DNA of 36,463 bases from Oscillospiraceae bacterium (GTDB lineage: Bacteria; Bacillota_A; Clostridia; Oscillospirales; Ruminococcaceae). The translations under genes were made by a program, and so were the position numbers. Location: positions 1 to 36,463 of the forward strand of contig JAGAJA010000062.1 of assembly GCA_017829075.1 (NCBI GenBank), given 5' to 3'. Below are positions 25,214 through 33,294 of the stretch, piece by piece. The notes under the pieces are model-generated. The model searched no databases, was not told the origin of the DNA, and saw nothing but the letters and a program-made list of their open reading frames with translations. Within the stretch, counting starts at the first letter, position 1. The number at the start of each line of letters is the position of its first letter.

Positions 25214-26070
25214 TGGAGCTTACCAACATAAAAGTCATCAGGGAGCTTTTTGAACGACATGGCTTCTCCTTCACAAAGTCCCTCGGGCAGAACTTCCTGA
25301 TAAATCCGGCGGTCTGCCCGAAGATCGCGGAGCTTGGCGGCGCTAAGCCCGGAGTATGCGCGCTGGAGATAGGCACCGGCGTGGGAGTTCTCACAAAAGA
25401 GCTTGCGGAGCGGTGCGACAAGGTAATTGCGATCGAGATAGATACCTCCCTGAAGCCCATTCTGGAGGAAACCCTTGCGGACTACGACAATATCGAGATA
25501 GTTTTCGCGGACGTCATGGAAACCGACATTGCGGCGCTGCTTGCTGAGAAAGCCGGAGGTCTTGAAACTGTGGTCTGCGCAAATCTCCCCTACTATATTA
25601 CATCTCCGGTGATAATGCGGGTGCTGGAAAGCCGCCTGCCTATCTCCGCAATGACGGTAATGGTTCAGAAAGAGGCTGCGGACAGGATCTGCGCAAAGCC
25701 CGGAAGCCGGGACTGCGGCGCGATCTCCTGCGCGGTGTCATATTACAGTGAGCCGAAGCTGCTGTTTAAAGTGGGCAGGGGCAGCTTTATGCCCTCTCCG
25801 AATGTAGACAGCGCAGTTATCCGGCTGGACGTGAAGCCCGCTCCCGACATCTCGCCGGAGGAGGAAAAGATGCTGTTCCGGATAATCAGAACCTCATTCT
25901 CGCAGCGGAGAAAGCAGATTGCAAACCCGCTGTCCGCTGAACTGCACATTTCCAAGACCGACCTGTCGGAACTTATGGAGGGCTGCGGGATAAAGCCCAC
26001 TGCCCGCGCGGAGGAGCTGACGCTGGAGGATTTCGGCAGGCTCACAAAAGCGGTAATTTCGATCAAATAG
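25213..26070 (+). CDS. rsmA: 16S rRNA (adenine(1518)-N(6)/adenine(1519)-N(6))-dimethyltransferase
   Basis: A 285-residue RsmA/KsgA enzyme that dimethylates two adjacent adenines near the 3' end of 16S rRNA. Visible motifs: KSLGQNFLINP at the N-terminus, the SAM-binding loop ALEIGTGVGVLTKEL, and the catalytic NLPYYITSPV. C-terminal FSQRRKQIANPL is typical. The ATG at 25213 overlaps the dCMP deaminase stop; a TTG one codon earlier would give an extra Met and is less likely. A strong terminator follows 3 nt after the stop, and then the complete repeat element. Confidence 0.95.
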   Translation: MELTNIKVIRELFERHGFSFTKSLGQNFLINPAVCPKIAELGGAKPGVCALEIGTGVGVLTKELAERCDKVIAIEIDTSLKPILEETLADYDNIEIVFADVMETDIAALLAEKAGGLETVVCANLPYYITSPVIMRVLESRLPISAMTVMVQKEAADRICAKPGSRDCGAISCAVSYYSEPKLLFKVGRGSFMPSPNVDSAVIRLDVKPAPDISPEEEKMLFRIIRTSFSQRRKQIANPLSAELHISKTDLSELMEGCGIKPTARAEELTLEDFGRLTKAVISIK

Positions 26071-26073
26071 TTA

Positions 26074-26104
26074 AAGGCGCTGTTTAATTGACAGCGCCTT
26101 TTTT
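26074..26104 (+). terminator. Rho-independent terminator after rsmA
   Basis: Perfect 10-bp stem AAGGCGCTGT/ACAGCGCCTT (26074-26083 and 26091-26100) followed by a run of T. It ends 6 nt before the left terminal repeat of the large element, so the element is not needed to stop this transcript. Confidence 0.88.
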
Positions 26105-26109
26105 GTTAA

Positions 26110-26660
26110 GTAAATTGGAATTTGTCGGGCGAATACATTTCCGCTTGTGGCACAGCGCGAAGCGCAATTGTTTTTCGCTTCCTTTTGGCTTCCAAAAGGA
26201 AGCGGGGTGTGGGGCAGCGCCCCACCACTCAGCGCGGCAGCGCATAAACGCGTCAGAAGCGCTAAAGGGGTTCGGGGGAAAACAAGAGTTTTCCCCCGGT
26301 CTGTGGCTGCTTACAGCAGCCACAGACAACTATTTCGCCGCGCGTTTTCGGAGGGGGCTTGCAACTCTCCCTGTCAGATTTGCATCTCCAAATTAAAACG
26401 TATCACACATTATATAGGAGTTTGTCAATGTCTGCTCCGCAGTCATTGACAGGGGGAAAACTCTTGTTTTCCCCCTGTTACCCCTTTAGCGCCTCTTACG
26501 CGTATAGCGGCGCTCCGCGCCGAGTAATGCGCTGCCGCGCGAGTGGTGGGGCTTTGCCCCACACCCTACTTCCTTTTGTGCCAAAAGGAAGCGAAAAGCA
26601 TTTTCCGCGCTTCGCGCGGAAGTCGCTGGCGGGCGTACCCGCCGACAAATTCCAATTTAC
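26110..26660 (+). repeat. Complete multi-hairpin repeat element, copy 2 (~551 bp)
   Basis: Bounded by 19-bp perfect terminal inverted repeats GTAAATTGGAATTTGTCGG (26110-26128 and 26642-26660). In order inside: a 12-bp stem GCTTCCTTTTGG (26177-26203), GTGGGGC/GCCCCAC (26209-26225), CGGGGGAAAAC/GTTTTCCCCCG (26273-26298), GTCTGTGGCTGC/GCAGCCACAGAC (26299-26327), a 96-nt core (26328-26423), then GTCAATG...CATTGAC (26424-26450), GGGGGAAAAC/GTTTTCCCCC (26452-26475), GTGGGGC/GCCCCAC (26546-26562), CTTCCTTTTG/CAAAAGGAAG (26569-26591), TTCCGCGC/GCGCGGAA (26603-26621) and GGCGGG/CCCGCC (26628-26643). The arms mirror each other around the core. No reading frame is conserved between copies. The last 4 bases overlap the response-regulator gene. 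Confidence 0.88.
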
Positions 26661-27337
26661 CTTTCTTCCCCCGTAAACTTATATCCCACCGATCTCACTG
26701 AAACTATATTATCCGAATACCTTCCAATTGCCTTTTTCAGTCGGCTGATATACATATTTACCGTCCTGTCAGTGCAGCTTCCGGAGCTGCCTAGCTGACG
26801 GGAAAGCTCCTCCCGGCTGAAAACCCTGTCCGGATTTCCGATAAGCAGATAAAGCAGCGCAATCTCCTTGGGCGGCAGCAATAGCAGATCTCCGTCAAGT
26901 GTGACCTTGTACTTCACAATGTCCGCCGTAAGTCCGCCGAAACTCACCGGAGGGTGGTTTGCAAACGGCGACGCAAGAAGCGTCCGGGACTGCGCCGAGC
27001 GTATCCTTGCAACCAGCTCCGCCATGTCAAGAGGACGGCTCATAACGTCCGCCGCTCCCATTTCCAGAGCGGTGAGCCTCCCGGACATATCCTGCTCTGA
27101 GGTAAGCACCACCGCCGGAACTCCGGCAGCGTTCAGGCGTTCCAGAATGTCCCGCAGACCATCGCCGGCAGTCCCGATATCCAACAGCGCCAGATGCGCC
27201 GTAGTCAGCTTCTGGTCGGTCAGCTCCTGCGGCGAGCGCATACAGTCTACCTGAAATCCCGAAGCGGTGAGATATCCGGCAATAAGGGTGTTCATTCCGT
27301 TGAATTTGTCGATAAGCAGGATATTCCCACGAAACAT
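26657..27337 (-). CDS. Orphan OmpR-type response regulator with degenerate receiver
   Basis: A 226-residue two-domain protein. The N-terminal receiver keeps the phospho-acceptor D53 (LLDIGT) but has only one acidic residue at the N-terminal pocket (ID-K in LLIDKFN). It also has Arg instead of the conserved Lys (SRPLD, residue 101), so classical phosphorylation may be impaired. The C-terminal winged helix (LPPKEIALLYLLIGNPDRVFSREELSRQL... RTVNMYISRLKKAIG ... VRSVGYKF) is intact. AAAGGAG precedes the ATG. No histidine kinase is adjacent. The stop codon TAA lies within the terminal repeat of the large element, so the present C-terminus (GEER) was set by that junction. The target genes are unknown; the upstream neighbour is cellobiose phosphorylase. 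Confidence 0.85.
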   Translation of the reverse strand: MFRGNILLIDKFNGMNTLIAGYLTASGFQVDCMRSPQELTDQKLTTAHLALLDIGTAGDGLRDILERLNAAGVPAVVLTSEQDMSGRLTALEMGAADVMSRPLDMAELVARIRSAQSRTLLASPFANHPPVSFGGLTADIVKYKVTLDGDLLLLPPKEIALLYLLIGNPDRVFSREELSRQLGSSGSCTDRTVNMYISRLKKAIGRYSDNIVSVRSVGYKFTGEER

Positions 27338-27356
27338 TTGGGTACGCTCCTTTCAG

Positions 27357-27389
27357 AAAAAAGCCGGGGGAATGCTCCTCCGGCTTTTG
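27357..27389. terminator. Terminator after cellobiose phosphorylase
   Basis: Stem AGCCGGGGGA/TCCTCCGGCT (27362-27371 and 27376-27385, one mismatch) with loop ATGC, flanked by A and T runs on both sides, so it can act in both directions. It separates the phosphorylase from the response regulator, which therefore needs readthrough or its own promoter. Confidence 0.8.
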
Positions 27390-27404
27390 TGTATTTCAGC
27401 CTTA

Positions 27405-29930
27405 TCAGCCAAGTACTACCTCTACTTCGTGAACGCCGCCGTTCATTGCGGGGATCACGTTTCCGTCAACAGCCTTGCCGTCAACAGTCATGCTCTTTAC
27501 TCCTGCTGAAACGTGGTTCGGGTTCTTTACAGTCACATTGTAGGTAGCGCCTCTAAACTGTCTGGAAACCTTGAAGCCGTCCCACTCAGAGGGAATGGAC
27601 GGGTCGATCTTCAGACCGTCGTACTGGGGCTTTACGCCGAGAATGTACTGGGAAACCGCAACGAAGTTCCATGCCGCAGTACCGGTGAGCCAGCTATTCT
27701 TAGCTTCGCCGTGGCGCTTTGCGTCCTTGCCCGCGATCATCTGAGCGTAAACATACGGCTCGGTGCGGTGCAGATCGGAGATATCCTCACGGAAAGCGGG
27801 AGCGATCTTGCTGTAATATTCATAAGCCTTATCGCCGTGTCCTACCGCAGCCTCTGCGCAGATAATCCACGCGTTGTTGTGGCAGAATACACCGGCATTC
27901 TCCTTATATCCGCCGGGATATGTGGAGATCTCACCATACTGTACATAGTACTTTGTGAATGCGGGGTTGTTCAGTACCAGACCATGCTTGGAGTTGAGGT
28001 ACTTGTCAATGGACTCAAGGGTCTTGAGATCGTAACCCTTGTCCTTGCCAAGACCTGCGAGAACGCACCAGCCCTGCGGCTCAATGAATATCTTGCCCTC
28101 TTCGCACTCATGAGAGCCGACCTTCTGACCGTTGTGGTCGTAAGCGCGTAAGAACCATTCGCCGTCATAACCGTACTGAACGGTAAGCTCTCTCATCTTC
28201 TCGATAGCGGCTTCTGCGCGCTTTGCTTCCTCCTCGTCACCCTTGAGGCGGCACATTGCCGGGTACTCAGGACCGATAAAGCAGAACATACCTGCGATCA
28301 TGATAGACTCTGCGGTCTGGCTGTAAAAAGGCGGCTCGGTGAACATTTCCTTGTTGTTGTAGGTCTGGAAGCTCTCACCGGGCTTGTCGGAGAAGCAGGA
28401 GAGGTTCAGGCAGTCGTTCCAGTCTGCGCGTCCGATGAGCGGCAGTCCGTGCGGGCCTACCTTGTTCACAACATGGTTGAACGCTCTCTTCATGTGGTCG
28501 AGCATTGTATCAGCAAGCTCGTCCTTGTTCTCGTAGGGAACCTTCTCGTCCAGAATGGAAACATCGCCGGTTTCCTTTATGTACTGCGCCACTGCAAGGA
28601 TCATCCACAGCGGGTCGTCGTTGAAGTTGGAACCAAGCTCGTGGTTGCCCTTCTTGGTGAGAGGCTGATACTGGTGATATGCACCGCCGTCCTCCAGCAT
28701 GGTAGCTGCGAGGTCGATAAGTCTTTCACGCGCTCTTTCGGGGATCTGGTGAACGAAGCCGAGCAGATCCTGGTTGGAGTCACGGAAGCCCATTCCTCTG
28801 CCGATGCCGCTCTCGAAGTAGGAAGCAGAACGGCTCATGTTGAATGTTACCATGCACTGGTACTGATTCCAGATGTTGACCATTCTGTTGAGCTTGTCAT
28901 CAGGGGAGTCAACGTTGTACTGCATGAGCAGCTTATCCCAGTAAGCCTTGAGAGTGTCAAACAGCTTGTCAGCCTTTTCTGCGGTGTCGCACATGGACAT
29001 CATCTCCAGAGCCTTCTTCTTGTTGATGATGTTCATTGCGGGCTTGGGGTTGCCGTTTCCGTCAACGGTGTAGCTTGCCTTTAAGCCATCTACTGCGCCG
29101 TTCGGATCAAACTTCTCGTCAGCGGGCATTTCAACATAGCCGAGGCAGAATACCAGATCCTTGCTCTCTCCGGGAGCAAGCTCCATTTCAATGTAGTGAG
29201 AAGCGATGGGGCTCCAGCCGTCTGCAACGGAGTTTCTAGCCTTTCCGTCCTCGAATACAGCCGCAGGCTTGTCGAAGCCGTTGTACAGACCGATAAAGGT
29301 CTCGCGGTCGGTATCGAAGCCCTGAATAGGAGCGTTTACGGTGTAGAATGCGAAGTGATCGCGGCGCTCCTTGTATTCGGTCTTGTGGTAGATAGTGGAA
29401 CCGAGTATCTCCACCTCACCGGTGTTGTAGTTTCTCTGGAAGTTGGTGGTATCGTCGTTAGCGTCCCACAGGCACCATTCGAGGAAGCTGAACAGCTTGA
29501 GGCTCTTCTTCTCCTTGCTCTCGTTGGTGATAGTCACCTTCTGGATCTCGCCGTTGAAGTCCTGCGGTACGAAGAACTTTACGGAAGCCTTCACGCCGTT
29601 CTTGGAGCCGGTGATAATGGTGTAACCCATACCGTGACGGCACTCGTAGCTGTCAAGCTCGGTCTTTACGGGCGACCAGCCGGGATTCCATACGGTGTCG
29701 CCGTCCTTGATGTAGAAATATCTGCCGCCCATGTCAACGGGTACGTTGTTGTAGCGGTAACGGGTGATACGGCGCAGACGAGCGTCCTTGTAGAAGCTGT
29801 AACCGCCTGCGGTGTTGGATATCAGAGAGAAGAAGCCCTGTGTTCCGAGGTAGTTTATCCACGGATAGGGGGTGCGGGGAGAAGTTATGACGTATTCGCG
29901 GTTTGCGTCGTCAAAATAACCGAATTTCAT
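27405..29930 (-). CDS. cbp: Cellobiose phosphorylase (GH94)
   Basis: An 841-residue GH94 enzyme that phosphorolyses cellobiose to glucose-1-phosphate and glucose in the cytoplasm. The N-terminus [19 protein letters not shown], then [20 protein letters not shown] and [15 protein letters not shown], is nearly the same as in characterised clostridial cellobiose phosphorylases. The general-acid Asp lies in [15 protein letters not shown]. The phosphate/sugar-binding regions [31 protein letters not shown] and [12 protein letters not shown] are intact. The start at 29930 is chosen because it gives the family N-terminus and has GGAAGG upstream; an upstream in-frame ATG only adds 29 unrelated residues. 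It has its own promoter with a cre-like site. Confidence 0.96.
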   Translation of the reverse strand: MKFGYFDDANREYVITSPRTPYPWINYLGTQGFFSLISNTAGGYSFYKDARLRRITRYRYNNVPVDMGGRYFYIKDGDTVWNPGWSPVKTELDSYECRHGMGYTIITGSKNGVKASVKFFVPQDFNGEIQKVTITNESKEKKSLKLFSFLEWCLWDANDDTTNFQRNYNTGEVEILGSTIYHKTEYKERRDHFAFYTVNAPIQGFDTDRETFIGLYNGFDKPAAVFEDGKARNSVADGWSPIASHYIEMELAPGESKDLVFCLGYVEMPADEKFDPNGAVDGLKASYTVDGNGNPKPAMNIINKKKALEMMSMCDTAEKADKLFDTLKAYWDKLLMQYNVDSPDDKLNRMVNIWNQYQCMVTFNMSRSASYFESGIGRGMGFRDSNQDLLGFVHQIPERARERLIDLAATMLEDGGAYHQYQPLTKKGNHELGSNFNDDPLWMILAVAQYIKETGDVSILDEKVPYENKDELADTMLDHMKRAFNHVVNKVGPHGLPLIGRADWNDCLNLSCFSDKPGESFQTYNNKEMFTEPPFYSQTAESIMIAGMFCFIGPEYPAMCRLKGDEEEAKRAEAAIEKMRELTVQYGYDGEWFLRAYDHNGQKVGSHECEEGKIFIEPQGWCVLAGLGKDKGYDLKTLESIDKYLNSKHGLVLNNPAFTKYYVQYGEISTYPGGYKENAGVFCHNNAWIICAEAAVGHGDKAYEYYSKIAPAFREDISDLHRTEPYVYAQMIAGKDAKRHGEAKNSWLTGTAAWNFVAVSQYILGVKPQYDGLKIDPSIPSEWDGFKVSRQFRGATYNVTVKNPNHVSAGVKSMTVDGKAVDGNVIPAMNGGVHEVEVVLG

Positions 29931-30064
29931 TAAAGACCTTCCTTCCTTGCTTGCTCCGTTCAGAGCCGAGGGAGTATTCCCTTGCAAATTGTATTCCGGC
30001 ATATCGTCCGCTGACATTTTATGTCAATGCCACTCCCTGCGGACATAGAAACACCGTCTAATTC

Positions 30065-30093
30065 AGTATACAATATTAAGCAAAGAATTACAA
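30065..30093 (-). promoter_or_regulatory. Sigma-A promoter of cellobiose phosphorylase
   Basis: On the minus strand: TTGTAA (30088-30093), 17-nt spacer, TATACT (30065-30070). The leader to the ATG at 29930 is about 125 nt. Confidence 0.75.
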
Positions 30094-30097
30094 GGGC

Positions 30098-30111
30098 TGA
30101 AATCGTTATCA
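30098..30111. promoter_or_regulatory. cre-like / LacI-family operator upstream of the cbp promoter
   Basis: TGAAATCGTTATCA fits the catabolite-responsive element consensus TGWAANCGNTNWCA at every fixed position. It lies 4 bp upstream of the -35 box, a position from which a LacI-family protein (CcpA or a cellobiose-specific one) could activate or repress. The match is observed; the regulator is inferred. Confidence 0.5.
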
Positions 30112-30204
30112 TTTTATTTTGCTCTGGAATTTTACTTAAAAAACGAAAAACGAGGGCAAAATATAGTAATTTTGAACAAACGAAGCTTCTCCTCAGGTGA
30201 GAAT

Positions 30205-31542
30205 TTATCCTATTGCAGATCCCACCAGCACCGCCAGTATCACCGCCGGAGCAAGCCAGCGTATCGTGAACTCAAAGCTTTTGCGGCGCTTGAAGCCGTT
30301 TCCCCGCCGTATCTCCTGAGAGAGTATGCGGGGGTGAGCCACCCAACCGAAGAACAGGCAAGCGAGCAGCGCGGCAATAGGAGTAACGATCGAATTTCCG
30401 ATAAAATCCTCGAAATCAAGGATAGTCATACCCAGCGGTCTGAACTCATTCCAGAGGCTGTAACCGAGAGCCGGCGGAATGCCGAGCAGCGCGAGAACTC
30501 CCGCCATGATAAGGGCAGCCTGCCAGCGCCTGAGGTGAAATCTCTCAATGAGGTTCGCGGTGTTCACCTCCATCATAGAGATAGCGGAGCTTACCGCCGC
30601 AAACATCACCAGAATGAAGAACAGCACTCCGATGATCCTTCCGGAGGGCATTGCGTCAAAGACCTTCGGCAGAGTGGTGAACATCAGCCCCGCTCCGGAG
30701 TTCAGCGCTTTCTGATCTCCGCCGGAGAAGGAGAAAACCGCAGGAATTACGATAAGTCCGGACAGGAACGCTGCGCCGAGGTCGAATATCTCTATCTGCT
30801 TCACCGATCTTTCTATGCTCTGGGAGCGTCCGAGATACGCTCCGAATGTCACCATGATACCGCTGGACAGCGACAGCGACCAGAACATCTGTCCCATTGC
30901 CGCCAGCACCGTCCGGAAAGAGAATTTCGAGAGATCCGGGGTGAGATACCACGCCGCGCCCTCTATCGCTCCGGGAAGGGTCAGAGTATATACCGCGACT
31001 ATCACCGCAATTATCATCAGCGCCGGCATAAGAAAGCGGTTCGCAAGCTCAATGCCGTTCTTCACTCCGCAGATGATTATTGCCGCGGCAAGACCGGTAA
31101 AGATAAGCTGCCAGACCAGCGGCTGAGGTACTCCGGAAATGAAGCTCTGGAAATATCCCGGCGCCGCAGCCTCCGAGCCCTCCCCCGCGATATACACCGC
31201 CGCGTATTTCAGCACCCAGCCGCCTATAACGCAGTAATATGGCAGAGTTATCAGCGTGATCCCGCTTGTGAGCCAGCCAAAAAACGAGGCTCTCCTGTCC
31301 ACTAAGCCGTAAGCGTTCACGCAGCAGCTCCCCGCCTTTCGTCCTATGGCTATTTCCATAGACATGATCGGGAAACCGAATATCAGCGTCACCAGAATGT
31401 ATACCAGCAGAAATATCCCGCCGCCGTATTCCGCCGCGAGATAAGGAAATCTCCAGATGTTTCCCAGCCCGACAGCCGAACCCGCCGCCGAAAGCACAAA
31501 ACCTATCCTGCTTGAAAACCCCGTTCTGTCAGGCTTGTCCAT
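30205..31542 (-). CDS. Sodium-dependent transporter, NSS/SNF family
   Basis: A 445-residue integral membrane protein of the neurotransmitter:sodium symporter family. The TM1 signature AAGSAVGLGNIWRFPYLAAEYGGG binds sodium and substrate. About 11 hydrophobic segments follow, with charged loops and a basic C-terminal region before a last helix. Bacterial members usually carry amino acids; the substrate here is not predictable. The start MDKPDRTGFSSR at 31542 has GGAGGGG upstream; a longer frame would run through the upstream terminator and is rejected. That terminator (31558-31594) separates it from the mannanase gene, so it is probably expressed separately or by partial readthrough. Confidence 0.9.
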   Translation of the reverse strand: MDKPDRTGFSSRIGFVLSAAGSAVGLGNIWRFPYLAAEYGGGIFLLVYILVTLIFGFPIMSMEIAIGRKAGSCCVNAYGLVDRRASFFGWLTSGITLITLPYYCVIGGWVLKYAAVYIAGEGSEAAAPGYFQSFISGVPQPLVWQLIFTGLAAAIIICGVKNGIELANRFLMPALMIIAVIVAVYTLTLPGAIEGAAWYLTPDLSKFSFRTVLAAMGQMFWSLSLSSGIMVTFGAYLGRSQSIERSVKQIEIFDLGAAFLSGLIVIPAVFSFSGGDQKALNSGAGLMFTTLPKVFDAMPSGRIIGVLFFILVMFAAVSSAISMMEVNTANLIERFHLRRWQAALIMAGVLALLGIPPALGYSLWNEFRPLGMTILDFEDFIGNSIVTPIAALLACLFFGWVAHPRILSQEIRRGNGFKRRKSFEFTIRWLAPAVILAVLVGSAIG

Positions 31543-31557
31543 GTTATCCCCTCCGAT

Positions 31558-31594
31558 AAAAAGATCCGGCGCAAGCAACGAGCCTGCACCGGAT
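31558..31594 (-). terminator. Terminator of the galactomannan operon
   Basis: On the minus strand ATCCGGTGCAGGC pairs with GCTTGCGCCGGAT (plus 31582-31594 and 31564-31576, two wobble pairs), loop TCGTT, followed by CTTTTT. It lies about 38 nt after the mannanase stop and immediately before the transporter's ribosome site. Confidence 0.75.
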
Positions 31595-31631
31595 TATTAT
31601 TTGTTCACAGAGCGGATTTATTCAGAAGTGG

Positions 31632-33071
31632 TCAGCCGACCTTGAAATACTCCCAGTTCTTTATCTTCTGGGGAATGTCCCTTGTGCCGAAGCTGAATTC
31701 CGGCAGCTTTTTCAGGGTAATATAAGCGTCGTTCCCGAAATATTCCACAAGCATTTCATTAGTCAGGCGTTCAGGGTTAGGCGAAGGAGTTCCGTTAAGA
31801 TCTACCTTTATAGCTCCTGAATCAGTAGTATCGTAGATGAAATCTCCGTTCCATACCATGTAATAAAGCCACATATTGTTGTTGTCAACGCAGCCCTGCG
31901 GATCGGGGATATAACCGCACTCTGACAGAGTGAGCATTTTTCCGGTGCTTTCAAGTCCGGCAAGCTCGGCGCACTTTGCGTCATAGCCCTGAAGAGCTGT
32001 ATAGCAGTTGTTGTAATACTCGGTAAGAGCCGCCGCGGAGGTATCGTCGCCGTCATAATACTTGTCTATTCCGGCGATATCGTATGAGTTGGGGTGGATA
32101 GCGCAGTGGTTGCTCTGACCGTTCCATACCCAGATAATGTTTGTGAGCTTGTGGTAATTCTCCATACGGTCGTAGATCATATACCACAGCTTCTGGAATA
32201 CCTCGTTCGTTACGCTCTCTTTGTTCTGAACTCCCCACCAGAACCATGAGCCGCTCGCTTCATGCAGCGGACGGAACAGTATGGTAATGCCCTCGCTCTC
32301 CAGCCGCTGGATCTTTGTGGCAATGAGGTCGATGTCGTGAATGACCTGCTCATATTCCTTTGTGCCGGGGGTAACTGCGTTTATCTGGCTGAAATTGATA
32401 ATATCCTCGGTGTAGAATGCGTATCCAAGAGATAGATCGTCAATATCTCTGGGGACATTCCAGTGCCATGTGTAGGTCACAAGACCGCCGGATTCCTTCG
32501 ACCACTCTATTGCTTTATCGATCATGGATTCGTCCTCATAGCTTCCGGTGCAGAAGATAAAGTCATAACCTTTCATCGCGGTGAGGTCGCTTGTCGCGTT
32601 GTAGAACACCAGATCCTCGTAGCATTCGACGCCCATCATCTGCTGGCAGGTAATGACCTGCTTTCCGTAAACGCTGCGGAGATAGTTCCATACCTCCATT
32701 GTGGCTTCGCTGGAGTTTTCGGAAACCGGCTTGGTGGGGTCTACCTCCTTTGCGTCAAAGGAAGCCTTCAGCGCGTCAAAATCCGTTTCATAGGCGAGCG
32801 CCACGTCCATGTCGATATCTCCCTCAGAGTTGAGTGCGATCGGATTTGAGAGCAGCTTCGGTTCTCCATCGTCGGACGGTTCCGCCGCATCGGAATTTCC
32901 GGCATCGGTACCTGCCGGAGCTGAGTCGGAGACGGTCTGGGAGCTGTCGGAACTGTCAGAGCTGTCTAAGCTTCCAGTGCTTCCGGAGCTTGAATTGTTG
33001 CAGGCGGTGAGGGTGAGCGCCATTGCCGCCGAAAGCATTATCGAAATAAACTTTTTCATAAGTATCTGCAT
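31632..33071 (-). CDS. GH26 endo-beta-1,4-mannanase, surface lipoprotein
   Basis: A 479-residue secreted lipoprotein. Signal peptide MKKFISIMLSAAMALTLTAC has its lipobox Cys at residue 24. A Ser/Asp/Ala-rich linker (about 25-70) leads to a GH26 (beta/alpha)8 domain. The acid/base is E271 in FRPLHEASGSWFWWG and the nucleophile E384 in LSECGY; WHWNVP and WVWNGQ are also family-typical. It hydrolyses internal mannosidic bonds of mannan/galactomannan at the cell surface. The start is ambiguous: the ATG at 33071 is only about 4 nt from AAAGGA, while the ATG at 33059 starts the signal peptide more neatly. It is the last gene of the GH27-zinc ribbon-GH26 operon. No CBM or dockerin is seen. Confidence 0.93.
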   Translation of the reverse strand: MQILMKKFISIMLSAAMALTLTACNNSSSGSTGSLDSSDSSDSSQTVSDSAPAGTDAGNSDAAEPSDDGEPKLLSNPIALNSEGDIDMDVALAYETDFDALKASFDAKEVDPTKPVSENSSEATMEVWNYLRSVYGKQVITCQQMMGVECYEDLVFYNATSDLTAMKGYDFIFCTGSYEDESMIDKAIEWSKESGGLVTYTWHWNVPRDIDDLSLGYAFYTEDIINFSQINAVTPGTKEYEQVIHDIDLIATKIQRLESEGITILFRPLHEASGSWFWWGVQNKESVTNEVFQKLWYMIYDRMENYHKLTNIIWVWNGQSNHCAIHPNSYDIAGIDKYYDGDDTSAAALTEYYNNCYTALQGYDAKCAELAGLESTGKMLTLSECGYIPDPQGCVDNNNMWLYYMVWNGDFIYDTTDSGAIKVDLNGTPSPNPERLTNEMLVEYFGNDAYITLKKLPEFSFGTRDIPQKIKNWEYFKVG

Positions 33072-33090
33072 TTTTCCTTTCTATATATCT

Positions 33091-33294
33091 TTATCTGAAA
33101 AGCGTACACTTGCCGCTTCTGCGGTAGTAGTCGATGCGCTGCTGTATCACCTCTCTGGTGGTGCGGTAATATTCCGCAAGACAGTCGATGCAGAAAAATT
33201 CCGTATCATTGCGTGAAACCAGCTTCTGATGTATCGCAATATCGTCAGAACCGAGAGGCGCGCCGCATTTCTTGCAGGTGGAGTAGTTTCCCAT
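33091..33294 (-). CDS. Small zinc-ribbon protein of unknown function
   Basis: A 67-residue protein with two CxxC pairs (C7/C10 in CKKCG and C35/C38 in CIDC), the spacing of a single treble-clef/zinc-ribbon, followed by a helical, Arg-rich segment (YYRTTREVIQQRIDYYRRSG). It could bind nucleic acid or protein; no family name is certain. The ATG overlaps the stop of the GH27 gene (TAATG), so translation is coupled, and the mannanase start lies 19 bp after its stop. Its fixed place inside a glycosidase operon suggests a regulatory or assembly role, which is inference. Confidence 0.75.
   Translation of the reverse strand: MGNYSTCKKCGAPLGSDDIAIHQKLVSRNDTEFFCIDCLAEYYRTTREVIQQRIDYYRRSGKCTLFR

Noticed and set aside
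26401..26425. TATATAAT and TTGACA inside the repeat core as a promoter
   Set aside because: On the minus strand TTGACA and TATAAT are present but only about 8-9 nt apart, far from the usual 17, and the core of copy 3 does not keep them.
27513..29933. Several long plus-strand frames opposite cellobiose phosphorylase, and a 377-codon frame opposite the NSS transporter (30172-31305)
   Set aside because: All lie antisense to strongly recognised genes; their translations match no family and lack ribosome sites.
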